From Hymenoscyphus infarciens (lineage: Eukaryota; Ascomycota; Leotiomycetes; Helotiales; Helotiaceae): a stretch of 64,000 nucleotides of DNA. Each line of letters begins with the position of its first letter. The stretch's first letter is position 1. Below, piece by piece: positions 11,968 to 22,025 of the stretch. The notes under the pieces are model-generated. The model did no database searches. It was not told the DNA's origin and saw only the letters and a list, made by a program, of their open reading frames with translations. Location: assembly GCA_001414345.1 (NCBI GenBank), contig LLCB01000006.1:1-64000 (forward strand). Reading direction: 5' to 3'. The translations under genes and the position numbers were made by a program.

Positions 11968-12430
11968 ATATGCCCGCTCGCTTTTACTCAAAACTAGTTC
12001 AAATCAGTATTGAATCGATTTCAATAGCTTAAGTAAGAGTCGACATAGTATTCGATCTTATTTAGAGAGGCTCTAAGGTTCCGATCCTATTTAGAGAGGT
12101 TCTGATCATATTTAGAGAGGTTCCGAGGTTCGGATCCTATTCAGAGAGGTTCCGAACCTATTCCGAATCGTTGAATTAATCAGAGCTATAGCTAGCTATA
12201 GTTTAGAGGGGTTCTAATAGATTCCGAGGTTCCGATTCTATTTAGAGAGGTTCTGAACCTATTCAGAGAGGTTCCGAGGTTCGGATCCTATTCAGAGAGG
12301 TTCCGAACCTATTCCGAATCGTTGAATTAATCAGAGCTATAGCTAGCTATAGTTTAGAGAGGTTCCGATAGATTCCGAGGTTCCGATTCTATTCAGAGAG
12401 GTTCTGAACCTATTCCGAACCTATTCCGAG
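11967..12430 (+). repeat. Module P, copy 3 (least mutated)
   Basis: TATTCAGAGAGGTTCCGARG-type units are arranged in two larger near-identical blocks of about 170 bp (12060-12200 and 12230-12370), each ending in GAATTAATCAGAGCTATAGCTAGCTATAG. It preserves CpG and CpA sites that are TpG/TpA in copies 1 and 2. It is non-coding. Confidence 0.7.
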
Positions 12431-12667
12431 TAGTTCTAAGTAGCTTAAGCTATTCTATTATAACTAATACTAGCTTTAGTATATACTAGCTATATATTAG
12501 TAGTATAATAACACTTAAAAAGTACTTAGAAGAAAAAATAAAAAGTCTAGAGAGAGTGTTTTTTTTTTTAATATCGATTTAAGCGACTTTTTACATATTA
12601 ACTTTAATTAGTAAGTATATATTAATAACCCTTATATTTAGGGCTACTAGCGTATAAGTTTTATTAT
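12431..12667 (-). repeat. Partial module R end and M-flanking AT-rich sequence
   Basis: It contains the R terminal motif AAAAAGTCTAGAGAGAGTGT with a poly-T run at 12540-12570, without the minisatellite, then a short AT-rich link to module M. Confidence 0.55.
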
Positions 12668-13449
12668 GTCACGTGACTAAAGTGGGTCACCTGGTGGGGC
12701 GTGGCTTTCGTACCAGGGTCGCTCTTGCCGAACACGGTGCGCTACGTACAACTAGCTACGTAACCGCCAAGACCTAGCGCACGGGCCACCCCCACCTTCG
12801 ACTTCGACTTCGACTTCGACTTCGACTTCGACACTTCGACACTTCGACATCGACACTTCGACATCGACACTTCGACATCGACACGACGACGACGACGACG
12901 ACGACGATAACTCTCTATCGCTATCGCATCGCATTCGTTACTCGGCATCGGGCCCCTTATCGGCATCGTAATACACGTCGTATTCGTCGCGTTCGCTTCC
13001 CCGGTCAATTCCACGTCGTCGAACAACATTAGACGATTTAGGCAGATTTCACGGTCGGACTTTCAGCAGAGCGAATCAGAAGCATCGAATTTGTCATCTA
13101 CGTCATCGCTATCGCTGTCGGTACGTGCTGTTTCCACCCTTACTTCCTGAACTAACGTACGTGCCTTATAGATTCCGACCGACCGACCAACCGACCGACC
13201 GACCGACCGATCAAACCAATCACATCGAGGCATACATACAGGGATGACGTCATTTGGGTCGGTGGAACATTCGGTGGAACATTCGGTGGAACATTCGGTG
13301 GAACATTCGGTGGAACATTCGGTGGAACGAATAATCGGTGGAATTGGTGGAATTGGTGGAATTGGTGGAAGCAGGACTCGGGCATTCGACGAACCAGGGC
13401 ATGTTACGTAAGAGTAGTGTAGCCACGTAATATACACCTGGTCACGTGA
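12668..13449 (-). repeat. Module M, reference copy (GC-rich, nearly unmutated)
   Basis: This 782-bp module is bounded by the palindrome GTCACGTGAC at 12668-12677 and GTCACGTGA at 13441-13449, which together act as short inverted ends. It is full of simple repeats: (CTTCGA)n at 12795-12831, (ACATCG/ACTTCG) then (ACG)n to 12908, CCGACCGACCAA-type at 13177-13210, a 12-bp GGTGGAACATTC array at 13261-13330 and a 9-bp GGTGGAATT array at 13337-13371. Long open frames here (for example 13063-13521 on the minus strand) only reflect these repeats and are not credible genes. The GC content and intact CpG contrast with the four other copies. Confidence 0.75.
13261..13371. repeat. 12-bp and 9-bp tandem arrays in module M
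   Basis: Five full GGTGGAACATTC units and a partial one (13261-13330) are followed, after CGAATAATC, by about four GGTGGAATT units (13337-13371). Other M copies have GAATTAGTA-type units at the same place. Confidence 0.85.
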
Positions 13450-13860
13450 TTTCAAATTCAAGTCCTTTTTCAAGCTCTTTTTCAAGCTCTTTTTCAAGCT
13501 CTTTTTCAAGCTCTTTTTCAAGCTCTTTTATTCTTAATTCTTTTTCAGTACTAGCCTGAAACTAGCTCTGACCTTGTTCTGAACCAGTTCCGAACCAGTT
13601 CCGAACTAGTTCGGAACTATTCATGCAAAGTCGACTCTGGATCAGATGCGTTCAAGGTATTATAGATTAAGAAACTGATTTGGCTCTCTTTCAGACCTAG
13701 CTCTAAACCGGTTCCGAACCGGTTCTAAATAGGTTCCGAATCGGTTTCGAACTAATAGAACTACTCTAATACTAATCCGACCCTAGGTCAACCTTAATTC
13801 AAATCGGAGTCGAATCGGAGTCGAATTAGTGTTGAGCAAATAGCGGTTCGGCAGTCTAGT
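13450..13860 (-). repeat. Module T with (TTTTTCAAGCTC)n array
   Basis: It begins with about six 12-bp TTTTTCAAGCTC units (13465-13530), followed by diverged GAACCAGTTCC/GAACCGGTTC units (13570-13750) and two or three AATCGGAGTCG units (13800-13830). It ends at AAATAGCGGTTCGGCAG. A mutated partial copy is at 5370-5560. It is non-coding. Confidence 0.65.
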
Positions 13861-13911
13861 ATATATTAATAATCCTTAGAATTAGAGTTATAAGTATATA
13901 AAAAATAAAAG

Positions 13912-14650
13912 TTATATAACTAAAGTAGGTTACCTAGTAGAGCGTAGCTTTCGTACTAGGGTCGCTCTTACTAAACACAATACGCTATATATAACTAGCT
14001 ACGTAACTGCTAAGACCTAGTATATAGGCTACCTCTACCTTCGACTTCGACTTCGACATCTTCGACTTCGATATCTTCGACTTTGATACTTTACTTCAAT
14101 AACGACGATAACGACAACGACGATAACTATCTATTACTATTATATTATATTCCTTACTTAGCATCGGTATCGGGCCGCTTATTAGCATTATAATCTAGGT
14201 TATATTCGTTGTATTTACTACTCTAATTAATTCTACGTTATCGAACAACATCGGTCATATTTTACGGTTAGACTTTTAGTAGAGTAAATAAGAAGCCTTA
14301 AATTAGTTACCTAGCGAATTAGAAGCATTGGATTTATTATCTACGTTATCGCTGTTACTATCGCTATCGCTATCGCTGTCGCTTTTATAGTATATACTAT
14401 TTCCACTCTTACTTCCTAAACTAACGTATATGCCTTATAGTTTCCGACTAACCGACCGACTAACCGATCTAACTAATCAAATCGAGGCATAAATACAGGG
14501 ATAACGTTATTTAGGTCGGTTAAATCAGTAGAATTAGTGGAATTAGTAGAATTAGTAGAATTAGTAGAAGCAGGACTCGGGCATTCGAAGAACCAGGGCA
14601 TGTTATATAAGAGTAGTGTAGCTACGTAATATACGCCTGATCACGTGATT
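13912..14650 (-). repeat. Module M, copy 4
   Basis: Same landmark order as 12668-13449 but partly RIP-mutated. The left end reads GTTATATAAC instead of GTCACGTGAC, while the right end keeps GATCACGTGAT (14638-14648). The tandem at 14528-14570 has about five units of GAATTAGTR. Confidence 0.7.
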
Positions 14651-14762
14651 CCAGTCTTTTTTTATATTCGCTAGTGATTTAATCGGGTTAGTACTAATTT
14701 AAGGCTACTCTAATACTAAGTTACTACTAGTTTAAGGCGGGTCTAGAATTAAGTTAAACTAC
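14651..14762 (-). repeat. Module N, partial copy (inverted)
   Basis: It matches the M-proximal part of module N (TTAGTACTAATTTAAGGCTACTCTAATACTAAG) and is cut off where module R begins at 14763. Confidence 0.55.
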
Positions 14763-15215
14763 TTACATGCCCTCTACTAGGGTTTTAAGCTAGTATTAAC
14801 TTAGACTTAATACTGGTTTAATACCGGTTTAAGATATGAGTTATTTCTTGAAGTAGCTCTAATACGTTTTATAAAACGATTTAAAGTAATTTAAGCTGAT
14901 TTATAAAACGATTTAAGATAAGAAACCGATTTATAAAACGATTTAAAGTGATTTAATCTAATTTATAAAACGATTTAAGCTAATTTATAACATAATTTAA
15001 AGTAAGAAACCGATTTAGAAAACGATTTAAGATAATTTAAGTTGATTTATAAAACGATTTAAAGTAAGAAACTGATTTATAAAACGATTTAAAATTAGAA
15101 ACTAACTTATAATCTAGCTCTTAACTTAGTTTAAAAAATATGTCTAAAATAAAGTACTTAGAAGAAAAAATAAAAAGTTTAGAGAGAGTGTTTTTTTTTT
15201 AAAGGTAATTTAAGT
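14763..15215 (-). repeat. Module R, copy 5 (inverted)
   Basis: It runs from TACATGCCCTCTACTAGGG through inverted minisatellite units (ATTTATAAAACGATTTAA...) to AGAGAGTGT plus poly-T. It represents an empty site for the 7.3-8.25 kb insertion at its outer edge. Confidence 0.7.
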
Positions 15216-15297
15216 AGCTTTTTATATATAAACCTTATATAATTTTTATATTCTAGTAGTCTTTAAATTTAGAGATACTAGTGTATAAATTTAGTAA

Positions 15298-16144
15298 GTT
15301 ACGTAACTAAAGTAGGTTATATAGTAGAGTATAGCTTTTATACTAGAGTTGCTTTTACTAAATATAGTATACTATATATAACTAGCTACGTAACCGCTAA
15401 GACCTAGTATACGAGATACCTCTACCTTCGACTTTGACTTTAACTTTAACTTTAACACTTTACTTTAATAATAACGACGACGATAATAATAATAACGATA
15501 ACTCTCTTTCGTTATTATATCGTATTTATTACTTAGTATTAGGCTACTTATTAGTATTATAATCTACGTTATATTTATTATATTTACTACCCTAGTTAAT
15601 TCTACGTTGTTGAATAATAATAATAACTTACTTCTTCTTTTTTAACGATTTAAGTATATTTTATAGCTAGACTTTAAGTAGAGCGAATAAGAAGCTTTAA
15701 ATTAGTTACCTAGCGAATTAGAAGTATTAGATTTGTTATCTACGTTATCGCTATTACTATTACTATCGTTGTTACTTTTATAGTACGTACTATTTCCACT
15801 CTTACTTCCTAAACTAACGTATATACTTTATAGTTTCTAACTAACTAATCAACTAATCTGAATAATTAAATCATGGTATATATACAGAGATAACGTTATT
15901 TAGGTTAGTAGAATATTTAATAGAATATTTAGTAGAATTAGTAGAATTAGTAGAATTAGTAGAATTAGTAGAATTAGTAGAATTAGTAGAATTAGTAGAA
16001 TTAGTAGAATTAGTAGAATTAGTAGAATTAGTAGAATTAGTAGAATTAGTGGAATTAGTAGAAGTAGGACTTAGGTATCTGATAAACTAGAGCATATTAT
16101 ATAAGAGTAGTATAGCTATATAATATACGCCTAATTATATGATT
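15298..16144 (-). repeat. Module M, copy 5 with expanded 9-bp tandem
   Basis: Strongly RIP-mutated M module. Its distinctive feature is about 14 copies of GAATTAGTA between 15932 and 16060, against 4 to 5 in the other copies. The (CTTCGA)n array has decayed to CTTTAACTTTAA near 15425-15460. Confidence 0.7.
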
Positions 16145-16510
16145 TTAGTCTTTTTTGATATATATTTACTAGTAATAAATAGTTTTTAGTACTAATTTAA
16201 AGCTACTCTAATACTAAGTTACTACTAGTTTAAGATAGGTCTAGAATTAAGTTAAACTAGTATTTAATACTAACTTAACTTATCTAACCTAGTTTATAAC
16301 CCTGTTTAACTCGCTGAAACGAGTCAGGTTTTACTACTATAAATTATTTTAAGTTAGTTTCAAAGTATATTAAACCTAGTTCTTAAATTATTTTAAACTA
16401 CTTTAATCTATTTTATAAACTAGCTTAAATACGCTTCTAGAATCAGTTTAAATCACCTCTAAACCCGATTTAATCTTAACTTAAAACCCTCGTAGGTTAG
16501 TAGTAAAGTA
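16145..16510 (-). repeat. Module N, copy 4 (inverted)
   Basis: Full-length reverse complement of module N, ending at AAAACCCTCGTAGGTTAGTAG near 16500. It abuts the second-family copia remnant. Confidence 0.6.
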
Positions 16511-18350
16511 TAATCTTTTAATAGAGATATTAAATTAATTCTTTAATAGCTTATATAGTTCTATTAAAGAATCTAAAGCCTCTGATTTAAGCTTAATAGT
16601 ATAGATATAGACTAGTCTAGTCTTTCGATAAGTAAAGGTAATAAAGTAAGATTCTTCTTTATTTCCTTTAACTCTAAAAGAACCGGCTATATCTAGATTA
16701 AAGTAAGTAAGAGAGTTACTATTACTAGGACTCTTTAAAGGTATATAGCTTACTTTCTTAGTTAGTTTACTTAGATAATAAGGTTTATAATTATCTATAG
16801 TCTTATTAGACTTATTACTAAGCTTAAAGTCTATAGTATTATCTATAGTTTTAACTAAATACTCCGGGTTTAAGTAATTAAGTCTCTTATATAATAGAGT
16901 AAGATTTTCTTTTTTAATAGACTTATTAATACTATAAACTACTTTTTTAAGCTTACTATAGTTTATAGCTAGTTTAGGAAGATAATAAGCATTATTTTAC
17001 TAAATAGCTTTAATCTTAATATTAGCTTTATTATTACTAATATAAGTATAGTCTTTATTAAGCTTAATATTCTAACCTTTACTAGCTAAAGAGTAAGCTG
17101 AAATTAGAGTATTATTAAGGCTAGGAACGTAGTATACGTCCTTAATAAGTAGCTCTATTCCTTTATAAGTAATAGGTATATTACCTTTATCTAATAGAGG
17201 TTCTTTAATATTATTAGCTACTATAATCGAGCTATTTAGCTCTTTAAAATTAAGAAGCTAGTCTTTATTAGGCGTGAAGTGTTTAGTAGCTCTAGAGTAT
17301 AATACTAGTCTATTATTAGAGCTAGTAAAGCTAGCTATAGTATTATTATTATTACTATTAGTACTAGCTAATATAATAACTCTAGATAAAGCTTTAGAGT
17401 TATTAGAGTCTTTATCTTTATCTTTGCCTTTATTCTTCTTTTTATTCATCTTAAAAGAATTATTACTAGTATTATTACTAGTATTATTAGAGCTCTTTCT
17501 AAGCTCTAAGTAAAGTATAAAGCATTTACTCTTAATATACCTCTTTTTATTATAGTAGATATATAGAGAGCTAGTTTTAATAGAAGCTTTATTAGCTTCT
17601 AAATCACTTCTTTAAGTTATTCTAGACTCTTCGCCTATAAAGTCGCTTATTAAGTCGTCTAAGTCTATAGAACTAACATCGTTTCCTATATCTTCGTACT
17701 TTCTAGATATAAAAGAATCAAAAGAGCTAAGAAGACTATTAAAGATAGTAACTAGTATAAAAGCATTAGATACTTTTTTATCTAAGCTTCTTAAGTATAT
17801 AGCTAAGGACTAGATTTTAGATATATATTCTTCTATAGTACTAAAGTTACTATAGCAGGTATTAGTTATCTTATTATAATATCGACCTACTAGTTCTAGA
17901 CTAGAGCTACTAAAGTCGGTCTTAATTTTATTCTAAAGAGTAGAAGAAGAGTTAACGTCTATATATCTCTTTAAATTATTAGAAGAGATAATAGCTTATA
18001 AAGCAGCTAAAGCTTTATTACTCTTAGTCTTATAATTATCTAGCTTATCTTTGTATTTCATAGTTAAGTAGTTCGTCTAATTTAGGCTCGTATTTACCTT
18101 CTTTTATCTTATTATAGTATAAAGACTTCCTAGGTTCTTTAATAGTACTTAAGATATAGAGTATAAAACCGTTTATCTTTAGATAAAGCTTAGCTTCTAT
18201 AAGCTACTCTATATAATTAGAGTAGCTGATTAGCTTCTCTTCTTTAAACAAAGTAGAAGATATATTTAAAAACCTCTTTTTAAAGTCTATATATATATAT
18301 AGATTAAAACATACTCTTTTAAGTACTTATTAGCTTTTTCAGTTAGAGAA
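16511..18350 (-). mobile_element. Ty1/copia remnant, second family (gag, protease, integrase start)
   Basis: Read on the minus strand, gag-like sequence (18350 to about 17500) is followed by a protease region with RATKHFTPNKD (family motif SGATxHxT) near 17265-17300. Next is a stretch VYYVPSLNNTLISAYSLASKG near 17090-17150, then the integrase zinc-binding region with LYKRLNYLNPEYL (from LHxRLGHLN, His lost) near 16850-16900 and NYKPYYLSKL (from CxxC, Cys lost). A catalytic-core start DIAGSFRVKGNKE lies near 16660-16700. His-to-Tyr and Cys-to-Tyr changes are C-to-T transitions and fit RIP. Its sequence differs from copies A and B, so it is a separate family. Confidence 0.75.
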
Positions 18351-20240
18351 GAATAGTAAGCTTTATATTCTCTTTCGAATATAATAACTATACTATCTTT
18401 CTTTCTTACTAGGCTAACTTATCTTATATAAGAATAGAATAACCTACGTACTAATTAAGCTATACTTAACTCTCTCTAAAGATAGCTTCTTATAAGTATA
18501 GATAATAGTTAATCTAAAAGTCTACTAGAAGAGATAGCCACTTCTTACTAGCTTCTTTATATATATAAGTCTCTATATAAAGGTAGCTATAAGCCTAGGC
18601 TTCTTAGTTTAAGAAGAAGGCTATACCACCTGTTATAGAATAATGTAATCGTATAGATATAGCCGCAGGTCTAAGTATAAGTAGTATATATACGAGTTTT
18701 TATATATATTTACTTATATCTCTAGCTTTACTCTTACTAGAGCTTCTATCTTAGAGACGTAGGACATAGATCTCTTTACTAAAGACTTCACTATTAGAGA
18801 GAGTAGAGAGGGTAGAGTATACTATCGAATATAACGGTATTTGGACCAGAAGTCGGTAATATTACGTAATATTATATAAAACGAGTTTAGCTCTAGAGAC
18901 CTAAAGTTAGCTCTCTAGGCTTATAATCTATAAGAGGTTATATATATATAGAGTAGACTATAGAGTAGGCTATAAAGTAAGTCAGAAGTACGTAAGTTAA
19001 ATCAGTATAGAGTAGGTTAGATAATCGCTAAATCACGTTTCTAAGAAGTCGAAGTATAAGTATAAAAGACTTAGTAAATTTTAACTTTTAACTTAATTTC
19101 TAACTAGAGAATAGAAGAGAGCTATATATACTTCTAGAGTAAATACTAGAAGCTTCTATAGCTTATAAATCAAAGAGGTTACTAGAAGGTTCTAGAGATC
19201 ACGTATTCGCTTAACTATAACCGAGAACGTAACCGAACCTTCTAGACAACACTAGAAAGAACTAGTATAGACTAAGGTTTGAACCTAAAGCCTATTAGTA
19301 AGTAAGGTAATTATTATCTAATACTAATAGAAGCTAATTAGTTTAATTTTCAATTACTTATAAACTTAAGCTATTTATAACTATTTCTAAGACTTCGACG
19401 TCTCTTTTAAAGACTAGGCTACGCTATAGCTTAATATATCTACTATATATAGCTTTAACTTAAGCTATAATCTATAAACGTTATAAAAGATAAAGTTAGA
19501 CTAGAGTTATATAAATATAGTTTATAAGAAATAGAGAGACTTAACTAATTTCTAATATAACTTAAAGCTAGCTTAGTATTAGTAGATATTAGAAGTCTTA
19601 GAAGTTCTAGAAGTTCTAGAAAAGTAAGAGAAGTTAGAGTTTTAGAAGAATATTATCTTCTATAACGAGTTCTACTTTAGAATTCGTCTCTTAATAATAA
19701 AGTATATTAAAAGACTTTCTAGAAAGACGTAATAATATTAAAAATATAACGTTTACTTAAAAAAGCTATCTAAGAAGAACGTTAAGTCTTTATTAAGAGA
19801 GAACGAGAATTTTAAGCTTCTTAATATCTTTATTATTATAGACGATAATTATAAAAGAGTTATTATCTATAAAGTTAATAATTTAGTAGAAAAGATAATA
19901 AGTTCTTATTATAAGAACCTTCTTAAGAAGCGCTAATATAACGTTAACTTTAAGAGCTTAACTCTTTATTAAGATATAGACTTAGTTTACTTAAGTAAGA
20001 TAATAGATACTTAGATAAAGAAGATAAAGTTCTCTTTACTTACTCTTTCTAGCGTCTCTTCTAACTTCTTTATTCTTAAGTCTCTTACGTACTCTCTAAA
20101 GAGGAAGTTTTATAAGCGCTATATATTATAAATACCCTAGGAAGTATTTAACTATTTTATAAAAGTCTATAAGAACTTAGACTAGAAAAAGATTTAAAGT
20201 ATATATAGATAGTATAATAGAAGACTATAGGAATACGTAG
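18351..20240. other. Degenerate AT-rich sequence, origin unknown
   Basis: No module or transposon family could be recognised. Frames on the plus strand between about 19600 and 20200 stay open for 20-40 codons between TAA/TAG stops, which suggests a decayed coding sequence, but no motif identifies it. Composition returns to normal at about 20240. Confidence 0.4.
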
Positions 20241-20691
20241 AGCGAGATAGCTAAATAACATGTTAGACCGCAGGCAGGCGCTTAGCAGTTGCCGCGCGCA
20301 AAAGAGCATTGATACATTGGAAATTGTCAAGCTTCAAGTCCTTCTAGCTTAGAGAGCAGTGTCTCAGACACACGTTTTCCTCAGAGAACGACAATATGAC
20401 ATATATTAGTCGGAAGACTTACGGGTTTGAGATGTAGAGAGACGTTGGAGAATAGAGAAGTGGGCTCTAGAAGTACTTATTACGTAGCCACTATTCCTCT
20501 TTTGGTTTATTCTGCCGTCACCACATAACCGCCTAAACCACAATTTCTCCTACATTCCTCCAACTCTCCAACTTCCTATCTTCAACAACACTACATAAGA
20601 TAAATCATCTAAGCTGTGGAAACCTTTTGATACTGCTTCTTTCATCTGAAATTATCGATTTTCGCAGCATAACCCACGGTCGCTAAACACG

Positions 20692-22025
20692 ATGTCGACA
20701 ACCTTCCAGATTATCACCGAAGGTAAGCTTAACCCCCGAGTTCTTCCTCCCTCTACCTATTCCTGGGGAGCTCATTTGGTCTATAGGCTGTGTCTATATA
20801 TTCAGCAGACGGGCGTTGGAGTTTGAGGCCACTATAGAGAAAGCATATAAACTTCTTCAAGAGACATCAAAAGGTGAGTCTAACAATTGAGATATTCTTA
20901 TAACGCTCTGGTTTATATCTACTCACCACCTACTCAGCTTCTGCTTTCGATGCTCTATACAAAGGTATAGCTGAAAAGTGGCTCGTACGAGACGACAGTG
21001 TGAAGCCTTTCGGTGATAGACGCCAAAATCTGAGATTTGTCTGTACATTCAACCTCGACCAGGACCTTCTCTTATACTCAGACGAGAGTGGCCATATCCA
21101 ACTTCCCTTAGCTCGTTTACGACAGCCCGGCTCTGCTCCTTTGCAACGGTCCGAATTTACTCCCTTTGGAATAGCGTCTCCTCCTCAACTAGACCTCGCC
21201 GGGTTTCCTCTACCGTACCAGAAACCTTTAACGCCTGTATCTGAACGCTGTCTTGCCTTTTCTTCGCGTGTTCTTTTGGACTTCGCAGATCAATGGCGCC
21301 ATATACTTCGATCTTCTTACGCAGAATCTACCTTTGTAAGACTCGCAAATGCAATTGTCAGTATAGCAACCTATGATTTTCAAGTGGACGAAGTCTTCAC
21401 GAGGCAGCATATCTCCTCTGGAGGTTTTTATGTCACCGTTCTCGATGTACCGTCTTGGGAACTCTATAAACACCACGTGTTTAGTATTGGAAGCACCATG
21501 GTTATTCTACACCAAGACCTTCAGACTGCACTCAAGATTGCGAAAGATAAGGCAAAGGAAAGCAATAAGGTTATGAATCTGAGTGATCACACCGAGCAGC
21601 GTATATACTTACTTTTGTCGGTACGACATATGTTGGTCTGCCACGTCGATTCCACCGGAAATTTCTCATATACAGCCCCAACAACTCTTATGGATGGCCG
21701 CACTCTACCTTCCCCTTCCGCTATAAATCTCCTCCTTCAAGCCCTCTCACCATCTCGGCCTCCACTCCGCACACCTGTTCATAACCTCCCTTTGGAAATC
21801 CAAGACCAAATCTTAAAACATATTTCAGCAGGCCCGGTTGAAGCTGCAAGGCTCGGATGCGTTTTGGGCCTAGGTTCTCCGTTTACATGGATGAGAGCTG
21901 TTGATTGGCCGAGGCGAGGTGGTCCCGTCGAACTTTTTACCTCTCCTTCGCATCGCACGGAATACACGCCTGTTGAGTCGAAGATTTGCTTTGGAGATGT
22001 GTTTAGTGGGGTGTCGTATCGGTGA
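20692..22025 (+). CDS. Conserved-looking protein of unknown function, three exons
   Basis: Exons 20692-20722, 20787-20873 and 20938-22025 give 401 residues. Donors are GTAAGC and GTGAGT; acceptors are CTATAG and ACTCAG. The first acceptor was chosen over the downstream TTCAGCAG because the latter hits a stop within ten codons. I do not recognise the family. No transmembrane segment or signal peptide is visible. The C-terminal part has LPLEIQDQILKHI (about residue 323), which resembles the first helix of a fungal F-box, but the rest of an F-box is not obvious. Codon use and GC content are normal and there are no RIP-type stops, although AT-rich blocks lie on both sides. Expression would need to be shown. 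Confidence 0.75.

Larger units (their letters stand above)
1..20240. repeat. AT-rich, RIP-mutated repeat domain
   Basis: The whole block is AT-rich and built from diverged copies of a few modules in both orientations. Coding remnants inside it (the copia pieces) stay in one frame over long stretches but are cut by TAA/TAG where Gln or Trp is expected. This C-to-T pattern is what repeat-induced point mutation leaves in Pezizomycotina. Composition changes abruptly near 20240, where ordinary genic DNA begins. No intact gene was found; the few long open frames here are either microsatellite-encoded or pieces of transposon. The block could be subtelomeric or pericentromeric, but no telomere repeat array is present, so its chromosomal position is unknown. 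Confidence 0.85.

Noticed and set aside
12742..13521. Open frames of 60-152 codons on the minus strand
   Set aside because: They are read through hexa-, nona- and dodecanucleotide arrays of module M and T; products are simple repeats and the frames are not kept in the other four copies.
17258..17513. Overlapping open frames of 63 and 79 codons
   Set aside because: They fall inside the second copia remnant between gag and protease and are parts of a dead element.
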